Shown: positions 35,190 to 48,530, numbered from the stretch's first letter. The stretch is DNA of 64,000 nt from Panulirus ornatus (GCF_036320965.1 NC_092271.1:26533536-26597535), one strand, 5' to 3'. Translations and numbers: made by a program. The notes: generated by a model not told the origin, from the letters alone.

Positions 35190-35470
35190 TACACTTAGAC
35201 CTACCGTGACACAGTAAACATCATCGTTACACTTAGCTAAACCTGACGTGGCACAGTAAACATCATCGTTACACTTAGCTAAACCTGACGTAACACAGTA
35301 AACATCATCGTTACACTTAGCTAAACCTGACGTGGTACAGTAAACATCATCGTTACATTTAGCTAAACCTGACGTAACACAGTAAACATCATCGTTACAC
35401 TTAGCTAAACCTGACGTGACACAGTAAACATCATCGTTACACTTAGCTAAACCTGACGTGACACAGTAAC
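35190..35470 (+). repeat. 42-bp tandem repeat, about 6.5 copies
   Basis: The unit contains CAGTAAACATCATCGTTACA and CTTAGCTAAACCTGACGT. CAGTAA recurs at 35212, 35254, 35296, 35338, 35380, 35422 and 35464, exactly 42 apart. Copies differ mostly in the two bases after TGACGT. The first unit is divergent. Confidence 0.95.
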
Positions 35471-35694
35471 ATCTTTCAAACTAGGGCAGCGGTGGCTACG
35501 GGGTTCGAGACAGGGAAAGCCTACATTACTTTGCTGGGCGCGGGAATACTGAAGGAATCGATTCCCAGACGATTGTCTGAGCCTGGCAAGAACAGCTAGC
35601 CACGCCTCGACCCGCCACCTATGGCTACGATAGGTCAGAATGACACAATTGCCCTTGATAGGTCAAAAGACTGATTGTCACGCCCTCAGCTTGA

Positions 35695-35830
35695 CGTGAT
35701 TGGCTGAAGGAGGCCTAAGGTCCGGCCCACATATTCATACTTCTTTGCTCCCTTGTCCATGACAGCGGCGAATGTACGGGATGACAGACCCCGCAGCTGG
35801 CCCCACACCTTGCCCTGACGCCGCTGGTAA
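35695..35830 (+). promoter_or_regulatory. Promoter-like patch with a possible first exon
   Basis: GTGATTGGCTG (CCAAT type) lies near 35697. About 60 bases later comes a short ATG frame, MTAANVRDDRPRSWPHTLP, then a donor-like CCGCTG/GTAAGG at 35826. It could be a 5' exon of an unmapped gene. No downstream exon was found. Confidence 0.2.
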
Positions 35831-36916
35831 GGGTTTGGGTGCTAGAGGACTGGTCAACATCTGCTACAAGACATAATTGCTAGGACAATTAACGCGGTCA
35901 GGGAAGATAGATTCGAGCCCATAGCAACCACACCCTACACCAAGGCACACCATATACAGAGATACACCATACTCAAATATACGAACATGTGGACACACAC
36001 ACACGTGTTCGTAACAATATTTCCAAAGTAAAAGAGAGAGAAAAAAAGAAAGCTCAATGAAGTAAGATAAGGAAGATATGACAACACGTTAACCACATCA
36101 TTAATCAAGACTGATTATGGTCTTTCCTCTCAGTAGACAACATCCCGTAATTGTACTTGACACGCATCCCTCAAACACAACACTACACCGCACGGTAAAC
36201 TACAATGTCTCGACCTCAATACGTCATTTATGGAACAAATGAAACACGCACACGACGCTACATCTATAACAATGTGGGCACCAAAACGCACATCAGAGGC
36301 GTCATTCTTACAAACTCATTCTCTCTCTCAAAAAAAAAGAGTGAGAGAATCGATTGTTGGGTGTATTTGCGTACATGTGGGACACGTGACCACTGCTTCT
36401 GCGTGTTTTGCCGTTGGCTGGCAAGCTAGGCTGGGTGCTCATCATGCCAGGGACAAGTGTATGGCCTTGTCTCTGATCCTTATTCAATAAGGTTTGAAAA
36501 AGGAGCGGATATGTTTTTAACAGTTGGTAGGGAGGAAAAGAATAGGAGAATAGCATAACATTGGATAAAATCCAATAATTTAACAAGTTAGAAAAAAAAA
36601 GAAAAACACATTTGCAACTACAGTCAGTTTGGCTGTTCAGGGATACATCGCAAGTCCGTGTGTGGCTCAAGGTAAAGCTCAAGAGAAGACTGCGTCAGGT
36701 GACCAGGAGGAGGAGGAGAAGGAGGAGGAGGAGGGTCATCTCGTCTCCTCCGTCATCGGCAACGGCCATTTTGTGGAGCGGTGGGGCGCGTCGCACGGTC
36801 GCTTACCCTCGCTGTATCTGGGGACAGCCAGGCGCCTCCCTCCACAACCACATGCACACCACCTTCCTCATCGACGCTATGTGTGAAGAACTTGTGACCG
36901 TAGCTGATGGTCGTTG

Positions 36917-36951
<35 letters not shown>

Positions 36952-38609
36952 GTCACTGGTTTCAGTACTGGAAATTATCTTTGTTGACCTACAAATAGAA
37001 AACAAGGTAAGCATCATTTCCCTTTAGGCAAATTAATATTGGTCTTATCGAATTTTCCTTTTTCCCCCCCAGCTGTCAACAAACGGGTGAATTAAGGGAA
37101 GAAAAAGACAGCCAGTCAATTTTCATTGCCAATTGCGCAAAGGTCAACAACACCTATACAGTTTCTTTGTTCCATTGCTATACCCCACCTGTGAATCGAC
37201 ACTGACCAAGGCAGTCCTTATAATTACTCACGAGTATTGAATATTGATGTAGTTTTTGATGCGTATATTCTATAATTTTGCGACTGTTCTATAACAATAT
37301 CTTGCAGGATGAGCGTGAAATATACCTCACACTGAAGTTCTGGCTGCTTTTGCGTAGGAGGTTCCAGTTATATGAATGTTCGTGCTTTCATTCTCAAAGG
37401 ACCATGATGTATGTGGTCTTTGATATGACCCTCAATGCCAGAAAAGGCGTTAAAGAATATTTGACTAGTGATTATAACTTGACCCTGGCAGTTGAGAGGC
37501 ATTGAGTCCTCCCCAAACCAACCGATCAGCCTTATTCATTTTAGTCTCAAAACTGAAGCCTTGCACCAGGTTTTCTGTGAGCTACACTGGATCAACTGAA
37601 CAGGTGATCGGCGATGGCAGGTTTTAGCTGGACACAAACATGCCCATGTCTCAATACAGTATTCTATACGTTAGAAGAATCATCGTATGGATGTGAGGGT
37701 TTGAATGGGGCAGCCTGACACTATAACCACCCACACCACCACAACCTAGAACCACTTAACATCACCGATTGGTCTGTTGCTATTTGACTTTCAAAGTATC
37801 ACCTTCGCTCTTTGTGTACCAAGAGAGGCTTACTGCAAGTCACCAAAGGAGAGAGAGAGAGAGGAACACTAAGGGACAAAGAATTGTCTTAAATATGTAG
37901 TTGAACCAGAATATATATATAAACCCCCCCAGATGTCGGGCCACACACCGCTTGCTAGCAGTCTGATTTGTCGTATACCATAATCATCATTTAATTTCTG
38001 TGTCGGGCTACACGACCATTCCCTTCTCTTATATAAATGAACACTCGCATAAACACTAAAACCAACTCAGATATCGGTATAATTCTGTCTGATATGTCCT
38101 TAGGATTATAAGAACAATGATAATAAAACACCTGAAAGGCTGGGTTAGGAGAGTTTGCAACACGACATAGCAATCCCGCTATTCGTCACCAAAGATTCGG
38201 GGTAAAAACAAGTGTACTCTTTGTTCTCTGACTCTACTCAACACGAATTAGTTCTTGGGATTAATGTTTTCTCTTGTCTACTTCCTTTGGTGACGGATGA
38301 GATGAGAGATCGGTGTCTTTACCAACGGGGAATCGAGACCATTTTTCTTCAATTAACATTCTTGAAAGGAGACAATAGTGATGATATACTCCGTCTCTCT
38401 GGTGATCAGAATTCGATTTCAAATTCATGAGTTAGCAGTAACATAGTAGATGTTTGACTGGGGACAGACATCAGTGAGCAGTGGATGAGTTAATGAGGAC
38501 TGTAGTGTGATTCCTATGTGTGTGTAATGGGGAGAGTTTCGCACTTGTGTTGCCCCGCCGATTCATCTTCCATTTACTCTCGTGTGTGTATAAACACAAA
38601 CAAACACAC
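35831..38609. other. Gene-free stretch
   Basis: One CA tract and a GGAGGA-rich stretch (36705-36735). No exon seen. Confidence 0.5.
36919..36949 (+). repeat. (CA)n microsatellite
   Basis: A pure CA tract of 31 bases. Confidence 0.96.
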
Positions 38610-38785
38610 CTCTGCTTAAGGTAGGTACTCATTCATCGGCCATATCCTTGGGAATATGAACAGCCAAAACTGGCTGTGGGCTGACTACCGCGTCCAGGAT
38701 TCGAACCTTTGAGGGTCAGACGATAAGTTGACCTATTCAGTTTCATCGTCAGTAACGCTAACCAATACACCACAGAGGATCATGT
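38610..38785 (-). mobile_element. tRNA-derived SINE, related to the copy at 45.6 kb
   Basis: On the minus strand, an A-box-like TGGTGTATTGG (near 38774-38764) and a B-box GGTTCGAATCC (38707-38697) are followed by CCCACAGCC, GGCTGTTCATATTCCC and GGCCGATGAATGAGTACCT. The same blocks come in the same order in the 45.6-kb copy. The tail is truncated and has no clear poly(A). Confidence 0.65.
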
Positions 38786-38822
38786 ACTTACAAGAGGAGA
38801 GTTCTACACTTATGTTGCCCCC

Positions 38823-38826
<4 letters not shown>

Positions 38827-38862
<36 letters not shown>
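38827..38862 (+). repeat. (GT)n microsatellite
   Basis: A pure GT tract of 36 bases beside the minus-strand SINE. Confidence 0.97.
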
Positions 38863-38864
<2 letters not shown>

Positions 38865-40243
38865 TGAGAAAATGTGTAACAAGTAAAGTCATCTTATTGA
38901 AACGAACGTAATGGTCATCCACATTCTGCAATGCAGTTTTGAACCTACTTTCGTCCATTAAGATGAAAACAGGTGGATTAAAGAGCTTATTTACACAATA
39001 ACATGATTCAATAAGATTCAGCTACTCCGCCTCAGAACACACTAGATCTCCCACCCACCCATCTGCACCTGCCAAACATTGGTAGGCTCTTGTACGCACA
39101 CGCCTTTCTTCGTCCAATACCCTGGTATTTGTGGAGGTGGTGGCGCGACTAGAAGCAAGAGAGGATAAGCGAACAAAGAGGCATACGCGTTGTACACCGG
39201 CCAGAGTTCCTTAATCCAACGAGTCAGGTGCAAACAGTGACTAACCCCTTGTGAGGTCTACACAGCTCAAGGTCCGCTAATACAGCTCAGCAGCTTGGCC
39301 GGAGTGTCTGTCTGTTTCGCATCGTTTTGTTTGCTTGTGAATCTACGGCATTAACGGTGAGGAGCAGAGTTGCTTGGGGTCATGGACAGAGTTTTAGGTT
39401 AGGTATGTACCTGAACAAGGCTTTGGCAACACTCACTCGTACCTACGCACAGTCCTTCCCAAAATAAGGTTTGGGAATACCTTAACGTTTGCCGGTTCTG
39501 CCAACTCAAACTCTCGCTTCTTTTGTCAGTTCGAGACACATTTTTCAGATACCACATCTTGACATATGTCAAGATAAAAGTCTGAATTCAGTTATCACAA
39601 TTATCTTATACGAGTGATAAAAAAGTGGTCGACCAGCATACATACAAGGAACTTTAATGTAATTACTGTACGGTAATTAAGGTGATATTAGATAATCCAA
39701 TAAGCTAAAGCCCATCATTAGATGGAAATTATTACATTTCCGGTAACTTTCTCGAGATCCACAGAGTCGGAAGCTTTCCATTAGTCTTTCAGAAGGTTAC
39801 GTATACGATGCCTTATATCTGTCCTTCGTAAAACTCTTCAGAAAGTTAGGTCAACACTGACTCAAACTCTGGCCTTCATGTGAACGCCATCAATTTTGCG
39901 AACACTCTTGTTTATGAAACAGAATATCTATATCGATTGCTTTACACTGACCTACCACCAGAGTACATTAGGACTACGTTCGTTGGCGTATGATACATAT
40001 TTTGATTCTTATCTGGTTATAAATTACGGCACGATGACAAAAACCTAGTAGGTTGTGTGTTAAGCTGGTCACACTCCTTAACCAGAATCTAGTTATCTTC
40101 CCTGGTGCTCGGGTGTGAGCGAGAACAGTTGTGTGTACCCTCTTACCTTCACCATCCGTGACGGCCAGACCGACCCACAGTGTCTCAGAAAGGGAAACAT
40201 GGGGAAACCCAAGCACAAAACTGTTGACTTAAAATTCATTTGG

Positions 40244-40505
40244 TTATACCACTATAACCAGGTCAATATATTTGGTTATACCAGTATAACAAGGTCAATA
40301 TATTTGGTTATACCAGTATAACCAGGTCAATATATTTGGTTATACCAGCATAACAAGGTTAATATATTTGATTATACAATATATTTGGTTATACCAGTTT
40401 AACCAGGTCAATATATTTGGTTATACCAGTATAACAAAGTCAATATATTTGGTTATACCACTATAACCAGGACAATACATTTGGTTATACGAATATAACC
40501 AGGTC
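40244..40505 (+). repeat. 32-bp hairpin satellite, about 8 copies
   Basis: The unit GGTTATACCAGTATAACC followed by AGGTCAATATATTT repeats with a period of 32. Each unit holds a perfect inverted repeat (GGTTATA, 4-base loop, TATAACC). One unit near 40365-40380 is shortened. Confidence 0.93.
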
Positions 40506-41197
40506 AATATATTTTGAAATATGATTTTCTTTGTCTCAAACTTTTATCTTTATCTTGCCTTTGACTCACAATTTTTTTTTACAGTCAGGTTCAGCCAACC
40601 CTAATACTACCCATGGTAAAGCGGAGTCTGGAATCATCAAATTAAGAATAATAACATTACTGGTACAACGGGGCTTCTGACGTCACGCGCTCATTAGTTG
40701 TCACCCGTAATCAAACAAAGAATATGGAACAAGGGTTCGTGGCGAAAGGGAACACGGTTATCATTCCGTAACCAGGACCCGGACACCAAGTAACAAGCGG
40801 GGTTTTTTCTTCCTCTCTTCCTTCATCTCTAACACTACACATTTCAGTAGCTGGGTAGTAAACATTTGCAAAATGCCGATCAAACATAGATTTACGCTGG
40901 TTACTGTATCTTGAACACCTGAAGAAGGTGTTTCCACATATATTTGAGGGATGGTGGTGATAGCTTGAGGGTGATGGCCCTAGTGATCCAAGCAATTGAT
41001 AACCAAACAATATGATGGTGTGTATTTCGTCCGTGGGTTGATCCTATGGGTATATCCACACTGGACATGCATGATGCTGGCTATTCTCGCCACTTTGTGG
41101 CTTCACTACGGACGAAATCTCTTCGAAGGTATCAATAATTTTCGTTGATAAATTGCTATCTAAATACAAATGAGAATTTCATTACCACGAAGTGTAT

Positions 41198-41202
<5 letters not shown>

Positions 41203-41260
<58 letters not shown>
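41203..41260 (+). repeat. (TA)n microsatellite, 58 bp
   Basis: A pure TA tract. Confidence 0.98.
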
Positions 41261-41262
<2 letters not shown>

Positions 41263-44200
41263 AAGATCGTATGTTAGAGTATTACCTTGAACACCTAAAG
41301 GAGTTCTGGAGTTTTAGGTTGGTGTTAATAATTTGCTTCGGAAGAGGTTAACAACTTCCCAAGATCCATGATTGTAAAAACAACACGTACATCAATTTAC
41401 ATGGTAAGAGCATGAACTTTGCTCGAGTATCTTGGTACTTCATCGAACAAGATGAACCTAATCAACAAAATTAAATTTTCTCGTGACTTTTTCGTTGTTG
41501 AAATAATTTATGTTCGTTGGAGCGAATTCTTAAAGCATTAACAATCACTGTGAAATAACGAAGAAAACAGTAGCATTCTCGTCACAGAATGACCGCGAAC
41601 TTACTGTGGTCATACAGACTAACGACCAGTAGTTTGCCCACTAGTTGCTTTAATCTGAGGTCTTCATTTTTACCATGACAATATGCGTATAATCACTAGC
41701 GTTTAAGGTCACTGGCGTTTAAGATTACTGGATTTTTAAGGCCACCGGCGTTTCATAACGTATTCAAAATCACTGGTATATAAATGAACCCCTTTAGCCT
41801 GATACGAGGCATAGCCTTTTGATTGGACTTCGTATATTGAAGGGTTATGTCAAAGGTCATCCCATCGTATCCCACGGTCGCACCCTCCTGCTCACGGGGT
41901 TAAGATCACTAACGTATAAGGTCAGTGGAAGAATCCGCTGGCGAGGAACCATCAGTCTTGCGTATTATTCAACTGGGAACCGAGGCAACTTGACGATACA
42001 AGTCGCCAACGCTCCTCGGGAATTCGTTCGAGCGCTCTATCATTTGGCAAAGGGAGGCGCCGCCCTCATGGGACTTCGACGGTCTCCGCCGGTGTTGGCC
42101 GTGGCCTCCTACTGGCCCGGAATGTGGGGCAGTCTGGGCAAGAAATAGGGAGGGAGGCATGGTGGGCTAAGGTTACTCCACCGGCTGTCGTTGTGAGGGT
42201 CGCTTGGTGATGATGACCTGTTTTAGCAAGGAACAAGGTCATCACCACCTAGATGTGGCTCAGGGTTGTGAGTGTACGCTACGCGTCTCTAACGGGTTTT
42301 ATGTCAAGGTCTACCTACACGTTACCTACCGTCTTGGAAACACGAGGAAAACCTCTTTGGGAAATACAGATAATACCAGACACGTTCCACACACACACAC
42401 ACCTCCTTGTTCCAGTCCTCAGAATCTTGTGAAGAATAACGGTACTTACCAGGTGTCGACGCTGCTTCCCCCCAGAACATCTAAATAAACCAGTGAATGT
42501 ATAAAGAACATCGATGTCAACTCTGTCTAAACTGCAGTTACTATACTGACCGAGTGAGTGAGTACCTTGGATGGTCCTCCTGTCTGAGTGTGTGTACGCT
42601 CGTCCCTGTGTTTAGTGGTTCCTCCAGGGGCGGCCGAGGCTCCCGCGCTGGTGAGTAGGGGCGGAATGGGCGACGCCCGGTGGAGGAACGGCTCTGGGGG
42701 GGAAGACACGCGCGGCACTACTTCCTGCGGCGGAAAGGGGTTTTCCCCCAGGTCTATTCTGGACGGAGGAGAGGATAGAGAAGCGCAGACGCAGGGGATG
42801 GCAGCTGGGCCAACTCGTAACCCACCATTCGCTTGTCACTAACCTTTTTTTAAACAGAACAGAAGCCAACTGGCTTTTGCATTATGCTATCTGCACAGTC
42901 TTGGTGATGGCCCGGCGGCAGCCATCATAAGAGGCACACAACACAGCTACTGTAAACTATCACTTCACAGCTCCTCCCTGTACGTGGCGAGTCTCCAGGC
43001 TCTGTAAGGAGGAGGCGGAGGGTTCCGTGTGCTCCACGGGCCGTCTCGAGTCGTTCTACTGGTGTCTCCGGCGGCCAAGTAGCACGAGATGAGGTGTAGA
43101 GGGCCGCACTTTGCCGGGTTAGTGGGTTGCTGAGAGTATTTTTAGTTGCCCCACCTCTCCCTCCCTCCCTCCCTCACGCCTGCCTGGGGCTGCGGACAAC
43201 ACACCACCCCCCAAACCCCCTCCCCATTGTTTCCCATTCCCCTCCTCATTTCCCCCATGAACCGACACACACTTGAACAGCCCTTGCACATCTACGTTGT
43301 ATAACAAGGATAGAGCTGATCTGACCTACTGTACTTCTTGGGGCGCAGAAAGAAAGACCTGTTCAGTCGCCTTGAGTCTCACGTCCACTGGGAGACGGCT
43401 TCCAACTGACCCTCGGGGGTAACCCGTGACGCTTGTCATGTATAAGCACCCTTGAGCAGTCAGCAGTGCTGCCGGCAGTTCTATGGGCAGTGAAACAAAA
43501 GCGAGGTTATGTTTTTGTGGTTTATTTCATTCTCATGTGGCTACAGAAGCTACTGTTTTCTTGTCACTTTCTCGTTTTGAGGATTTGTTTTGACTTTCTT
43601 TCTTTTAAGAAAAATTCAGTTGGTTCAGACAAAGACACGTCAAAAAATGGAAAAAGTTAGGTCTATTTCCATCGACAAACAAATGGCTCATTAATAATTT
43701 CCATCACAGTTAAACGTGCTTCATAACAAACGGATGAGACAAGTTGGATATGATATGTTTTAAGCAGAATATTTCAATTCTTTTTATTATCATTCCACGA
43801 CTCCTACGCAAGGTCTTCGCTTCTACCTCGTCCTCCATGAACTGCTGTGATTGCTTAAGAAGACAAACAAACAAACATTGGACATGGCCATTTTAGACCA
43901 ACCTCTGATACTAAAGATTTGGAGATAAAGTTGAACCATGCGAATTCTAAGAGCTGTTGTCCTTCATCATCAACTGCGTCTCTTAGGGTCAGCAAGGAAA
44001 TGGGTTGTAAACGTTCTCATCTGAGAGAGGCCATCAACGGAACGTCTTTATGAAGCAATATGATCATGTTCCATGAATCAGTAGGAATTGAGACTGAATC
44101 TGAAACTGCCCTCGCCTCTCTCTACACTTGATCTCGACATCCAGTACGATCTACTTTCAGATGAAGTAATGTTCAATATCTTCACTACATTACCCATATT

Positions 44201-45562
44201 TGCTGTAATCTAGACCCCTTTACACCTTTCCATACGGAGGTTAACTACAGAGCTTTTATGATCGACGTCTTTGCTCTGGATCCTCATTGTTCTGTGATGC
44301 ATTACGTGCTAATCTTGACATCGAGAGATGAAGTGCGACCCAGATCCGTCACGGGTCCCCTGCACGTAGGCGGGGGCGCGGCGCTGCAGCCCATCCTCCC
44401 ATACCTGATGATAATAGGTTTGGCAGAGGTTATGGCGGAGGGCTGCTGCCCAGACGCATGACGAACCCATGACCTGCCAAACAGTCAAGATGAAGGTTAA
44501 CATTGATCCTTTTCTTTTGAATTATGAGACTATTAATGGACGAAATGATATGTGATAGTGATAAAGGAAAACTCTATTTTTTCTTTATCAGTCTCGTAAA
44601 CTTGCGAACACCTGCCCAGTTCTGCTCAGGTCCCACTCCTTTTAGACACTTGACCAAGTGTGACCATCGAACCAGTTTGGATACACCACCACCGACAGTT
44701 CCTCGTGTTCTCTTCCTCTCAACCGCACACACACACACACCAACATGTGACGTGGTCTACGCCTTGTGCTGATAAAGATTTTCTCACTCCTCATCGTGGA
44801 TTGTCCTCATGGTCATCGTACCATCCACAGTGAAGTGCCTCGTTGTTTTACGATGTCCTTTTGCGAGGTTTTGTCCTCTTGTCTACACCACGGTAGATCA
44901 GGATCTATAAGTTATACGTTCGAAAACTCTGTTGAAAATCTGCAGGTCTCGAATGCCTTACTGTACATAGATCAACTGATTTAAAGAATCTGATGATCTC
45001 TATACACAATAGAAGACAAAACCTAAACCATTTCAGACGTGAATGAAATATATGTAAAATATCTAAAAAAAAATTTAATGACTTAGGCATAGTTTTCGTT
45101 TCTGATTATTTTTTTTTCAACTAACGCGGATTATATATTGAAATGGAGACGAAGTAAATACGGTGGTCAAGAGTATCATAAACACAGAATTCCATCAATT
45201 CTAAACATACTAAATAAACCAGTGAAACGAATAGAGACATCAACCGCTAACTTGTTTACGTGTATGCAACCGACCCCCCAGCCTCCTTCCACTCCCGCGT
45301 ACCAGCTGATGTTCCTCACACTGTCACGCCCCACCTGCCAGCTGATCACCCTTGTCCTTCACACCTCCAAAGGCCACAGGGGTTCCCCCACCCCCTCTCA
45401 AAGCATGAGGTGAGGCGCCTGGTGGGAACTTCGATGTTAAGCTTATATGGTTATCTGTGTTGCTGGGTGTTTGGATACACATCAATGGTAGATATAGTAA
45501 GCCAGGGGCAGGCTGTCGTGTTGATAATGATCATCTACTAATTATGCTGTAGCTTTTAGAGC

Positions 45563-45801
45563 CAATGCTCCCGTGGTGTAGCGGTAAGCATGCACGGGTC
45601 GCCTGGGGTCAAGCGGATAGGTTCGAATCCTTGGTTGCGTTGGTCGGTCCACAGTGAACCCAGCTGTTCGTCCACCCTTAGGGGTTGGTCGATGAAATGG
45701 GTACCTGGCTCACACTAGGATATATACTGTATAGCGTTAATGAGATGGCCTTGATTAGGGCCTCAGCTGCCCATGCCATCTCAGCTAATATAAAAAAAAA
45801 T
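45563..45801 (+). mobile_element. tRNA-derived SINE
   Basis: An A-box TGGTGTAGCGG (45574-45584) and a B-box GGTTCGAATCC (45620-45630), 46 bases start to start as in class II (Ser/Leu) tRNAs, head a body of about 160 bases (GTCGGTCCACAG, CTGTTCGTCCACCC, GGTCGATGAAATGGGTACCT) ending TCTCAGCTAATATAAAAAAA. This is the layout of a Pol III-transcribed SINE. The A-tail ends at about 45801. Confidence 0.78.
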
Positions 45802-48382
45802 ACTGCCGATTGCTTAACTCGGCTGTGGTATGCAGTATAATCTAGAAGATGACTAGACATTGGAATACAAAATGATCATTTAGTAATATGTGTTCTAGAA
45901 TATACCAATGAGTGTTTTGGCTATCACTGTAGACTGTGGTGCAGAGCCATCAAATAATCTACAAGTTGTGTGTTCTTGGACAAGGCAATGTATGTCTTGG
46001 CTTCCAAGCCAAACGACAGAACTTGAAAGTTAAACTTATTTACTTGTTGATCTGTCGCATCCATCAGTGACGAGACGATCGTTATACAATAGTAGGTCAC
46101 GAACAACAACAACAACAACGAGTGAAGGAAACAAATGTTGTAACAACTGTTTGAAAGAATTCGGTCAACTCTTAGTGTGAGAGCGAGGGGCTGGATGGCG
46201 AACACACAATCACAGTTCAGCGCCACTTCAGAATTTTGATAAACTTTGATATATCGTTTGGTCAGTTTCCATGATGGCCTAATTGGGATATATATATATA
46301 TTAACTATGTTGAAATATCTTTGTAAATCTAGCTTAAAAAGACGAGGAAAAAAGAGTCAAGCAACGAGACTCTTAACAGAAAGTTTACGAACAGGAAATG
46401 GACGAACCAACACATCGAGACACACGAGTATTTCAAATATTCAGTCGAGCAGGACCTCAGACGGGCGAGGGCTAGATATCCCCGTGGAGCTGGTGCAGGC
46501 AGTGTGGCTGCTTTGGTCGTAACGCACCCGACAAGGACGTGTGCCACACGCCGAAATAACCAACACACCAACGGTGGAATCGCAGCCATTCGTGCCTCGA
46601 GGCCTCTCCCTCCACAGGCAATGGCGATTCGTCAATGCTCATACGGAACGATTTACTTAATCTACTTGATACGTAGGAAAAATGAAAGGAATACACAGAT
46701 CCACGATGTCACTTTACAGTACGAATTACAGATTATAAATGGGTCAATACTGAAAATACTTGAAAACATTTTGGGTTTGTCTTTTCTAAATTGCAAATTT
46801 CACATTTGTCGCTGATACCAGACTGCTTAGAGTTTGTGGTACAGGTTAATGTACTTAGAAAACCTAGCGATCAAGACTATAAAACTACAGTCCTCGTGTA
46901 ATCATATTTTCCAAGTATGAAATTATGAGACTGTTTATATCACAGAATATAACAGAGTATAGCTTGCGACTGGTAGAATAATATACGATACGAATATAAT
47001 TTGTTCCATCTTAGGGAAAACTATAAACTGATAACCATTGCCTGCATTCGCATAACCCTACGATGCTTTGTTTGACTTTGAGAAACATATCAGACCAATA
47101 AGATACGAGTGTAATTAAACTTCCTTGCTTTTCATTCAAATGCCAATACTGCCACGATCTATAACTTAAGTTGGGAGAATGAAAAAACATCAGAACAGAG
47201 TCGGACGCAACTGTGTCAAATTTGATAAAGAAACTAACCCTTTACTTAGAGCTGATAACGCCAGTGATGTTAATCTCTTAACATGGTCATCATAATAAGG
47301 ATTTCCAGTGTGAAATTCATCATAAGGAAATTTCCTTTTAAAGTTTTGCTCAGTTTGATATAATCTGGAAATAGAATATTACTTCCACACTCTCCATTCG
47401 TACCATGTATAGAGAAAAGTGAATAGTTTTAAGACTACATCAGTGGAATTTGTTTACAGACATTAGGAGCAGTTCATTCTCGTCTCCTATTTGCTGACTG
47501 TGGTGACGAAAGCAGAGACGAGACGGGCCATGATTGGTTCCCGGGGCGAATGTAAACATAGGAAAAGTAGTACCAAAAGCGGCCGCCGACTGGTTAAAAT
47601 TTCTGACTCCATTAGCGAATTCCTTTAGCCAAAGCTGTGACTATACGACTTCCTTTTGGGAATCTTACCATACCTCACACATGTACGTAAAGTGACGGTG
47701 TCTAGCCCGCTCTGTGGCAGGAGGGTAGTGGAAAGAAACTAAGGCTTTTCGTGCAACAAATTCTTAAGTCAAATGTTAGATACATTTTTATGTGCAGTAG
47801 TGAGACCGAATCACTTGGCGGATAACTCTAAACTTAGGAGAAGGTGCTGGAGTTGATGACATCAATTCCAAATATACATAAGATTCTGGCAACAGGACGA
47901 GTGGGATTGCTAGACTCAGAGGCTCAGTGTTGACCTTATCATTTTCATCACTATCCTCCATTTCATTATCACCATGACATTCATTCCATCCAAAGTCATC
48001 ATTATCATCATCACTATCATCCCAGCCACCACTATCACTGTATCACTGTCGCCACTGCATGCTGCGAAGTTCACTAATATACCAACAATATCTTCGTTAC
48101 CACCATCATATTATTACCACCCTCCTCCTCATCATCATCACTATCATCATCATCACTATCACGCATCATCGACACTATAGCCATTACCGTCATTTTCAAC
48201 ATTTCCATCACTACCATCTTCACTGTCTTAATCATCATTGTACACAGGAACCATCCTACGTTGTCCTGGTCGTCCAGGGCAAAACCAACCACAAAAGAAA
48301 GAAAATACGTCGTCCTTGTCGACTTACGAGTACGTAACTGACCCCATGAACGACCCCAGGTCGTGTACAGACACGTAAAATG

Positions 48383-48395
48383 ACACACACACACA

Positions 48396-48440
<45 letters not shown>

Positions 48441-48450
48441 CATACACACA
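48383..48450 (+). repeat. Interrupted (CA)n microsatellite
   Basis: A CA tract with CC, CG and CATA interruptions. Confidence 0.95.
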
Positions 48451-48528
48451 ATCTCTACCTCCTGTCGTCTTTGTAGCTTTAGACCAAGACGACAACGGCA
48501 CAGGGAGACCTCAACACGTGGTCGCAGT

Positions 48529-48530
<2 letters not shown>

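Larger units (their letters stand above)
38863..45562. other. Gene-free stretch
   Basis: Holds the 32-bp hairpin satellite, a TA tract, a 14-bp-stem hairpin at 42206-42249 and a GC-richer patch at 42600-43100 without an exon signal. Confidence 0.5.

Noticed and set aside
35190..35470. CRISPR-like array
   Set aside because: Copies abut directly with no unique spacers. This is a tandem repeat in eukaryotic DNA.
35896..35920. B-box-like GATTCGAGCCC
   Set aside because: No A-box at suitable distance on that strand and no cloverleaf stems visible.
41819..42148. 109-codon plus-strand frame
   Set aside because: Contains a stray minisatellite unit and no family motif. No acceptor or donor supports it.
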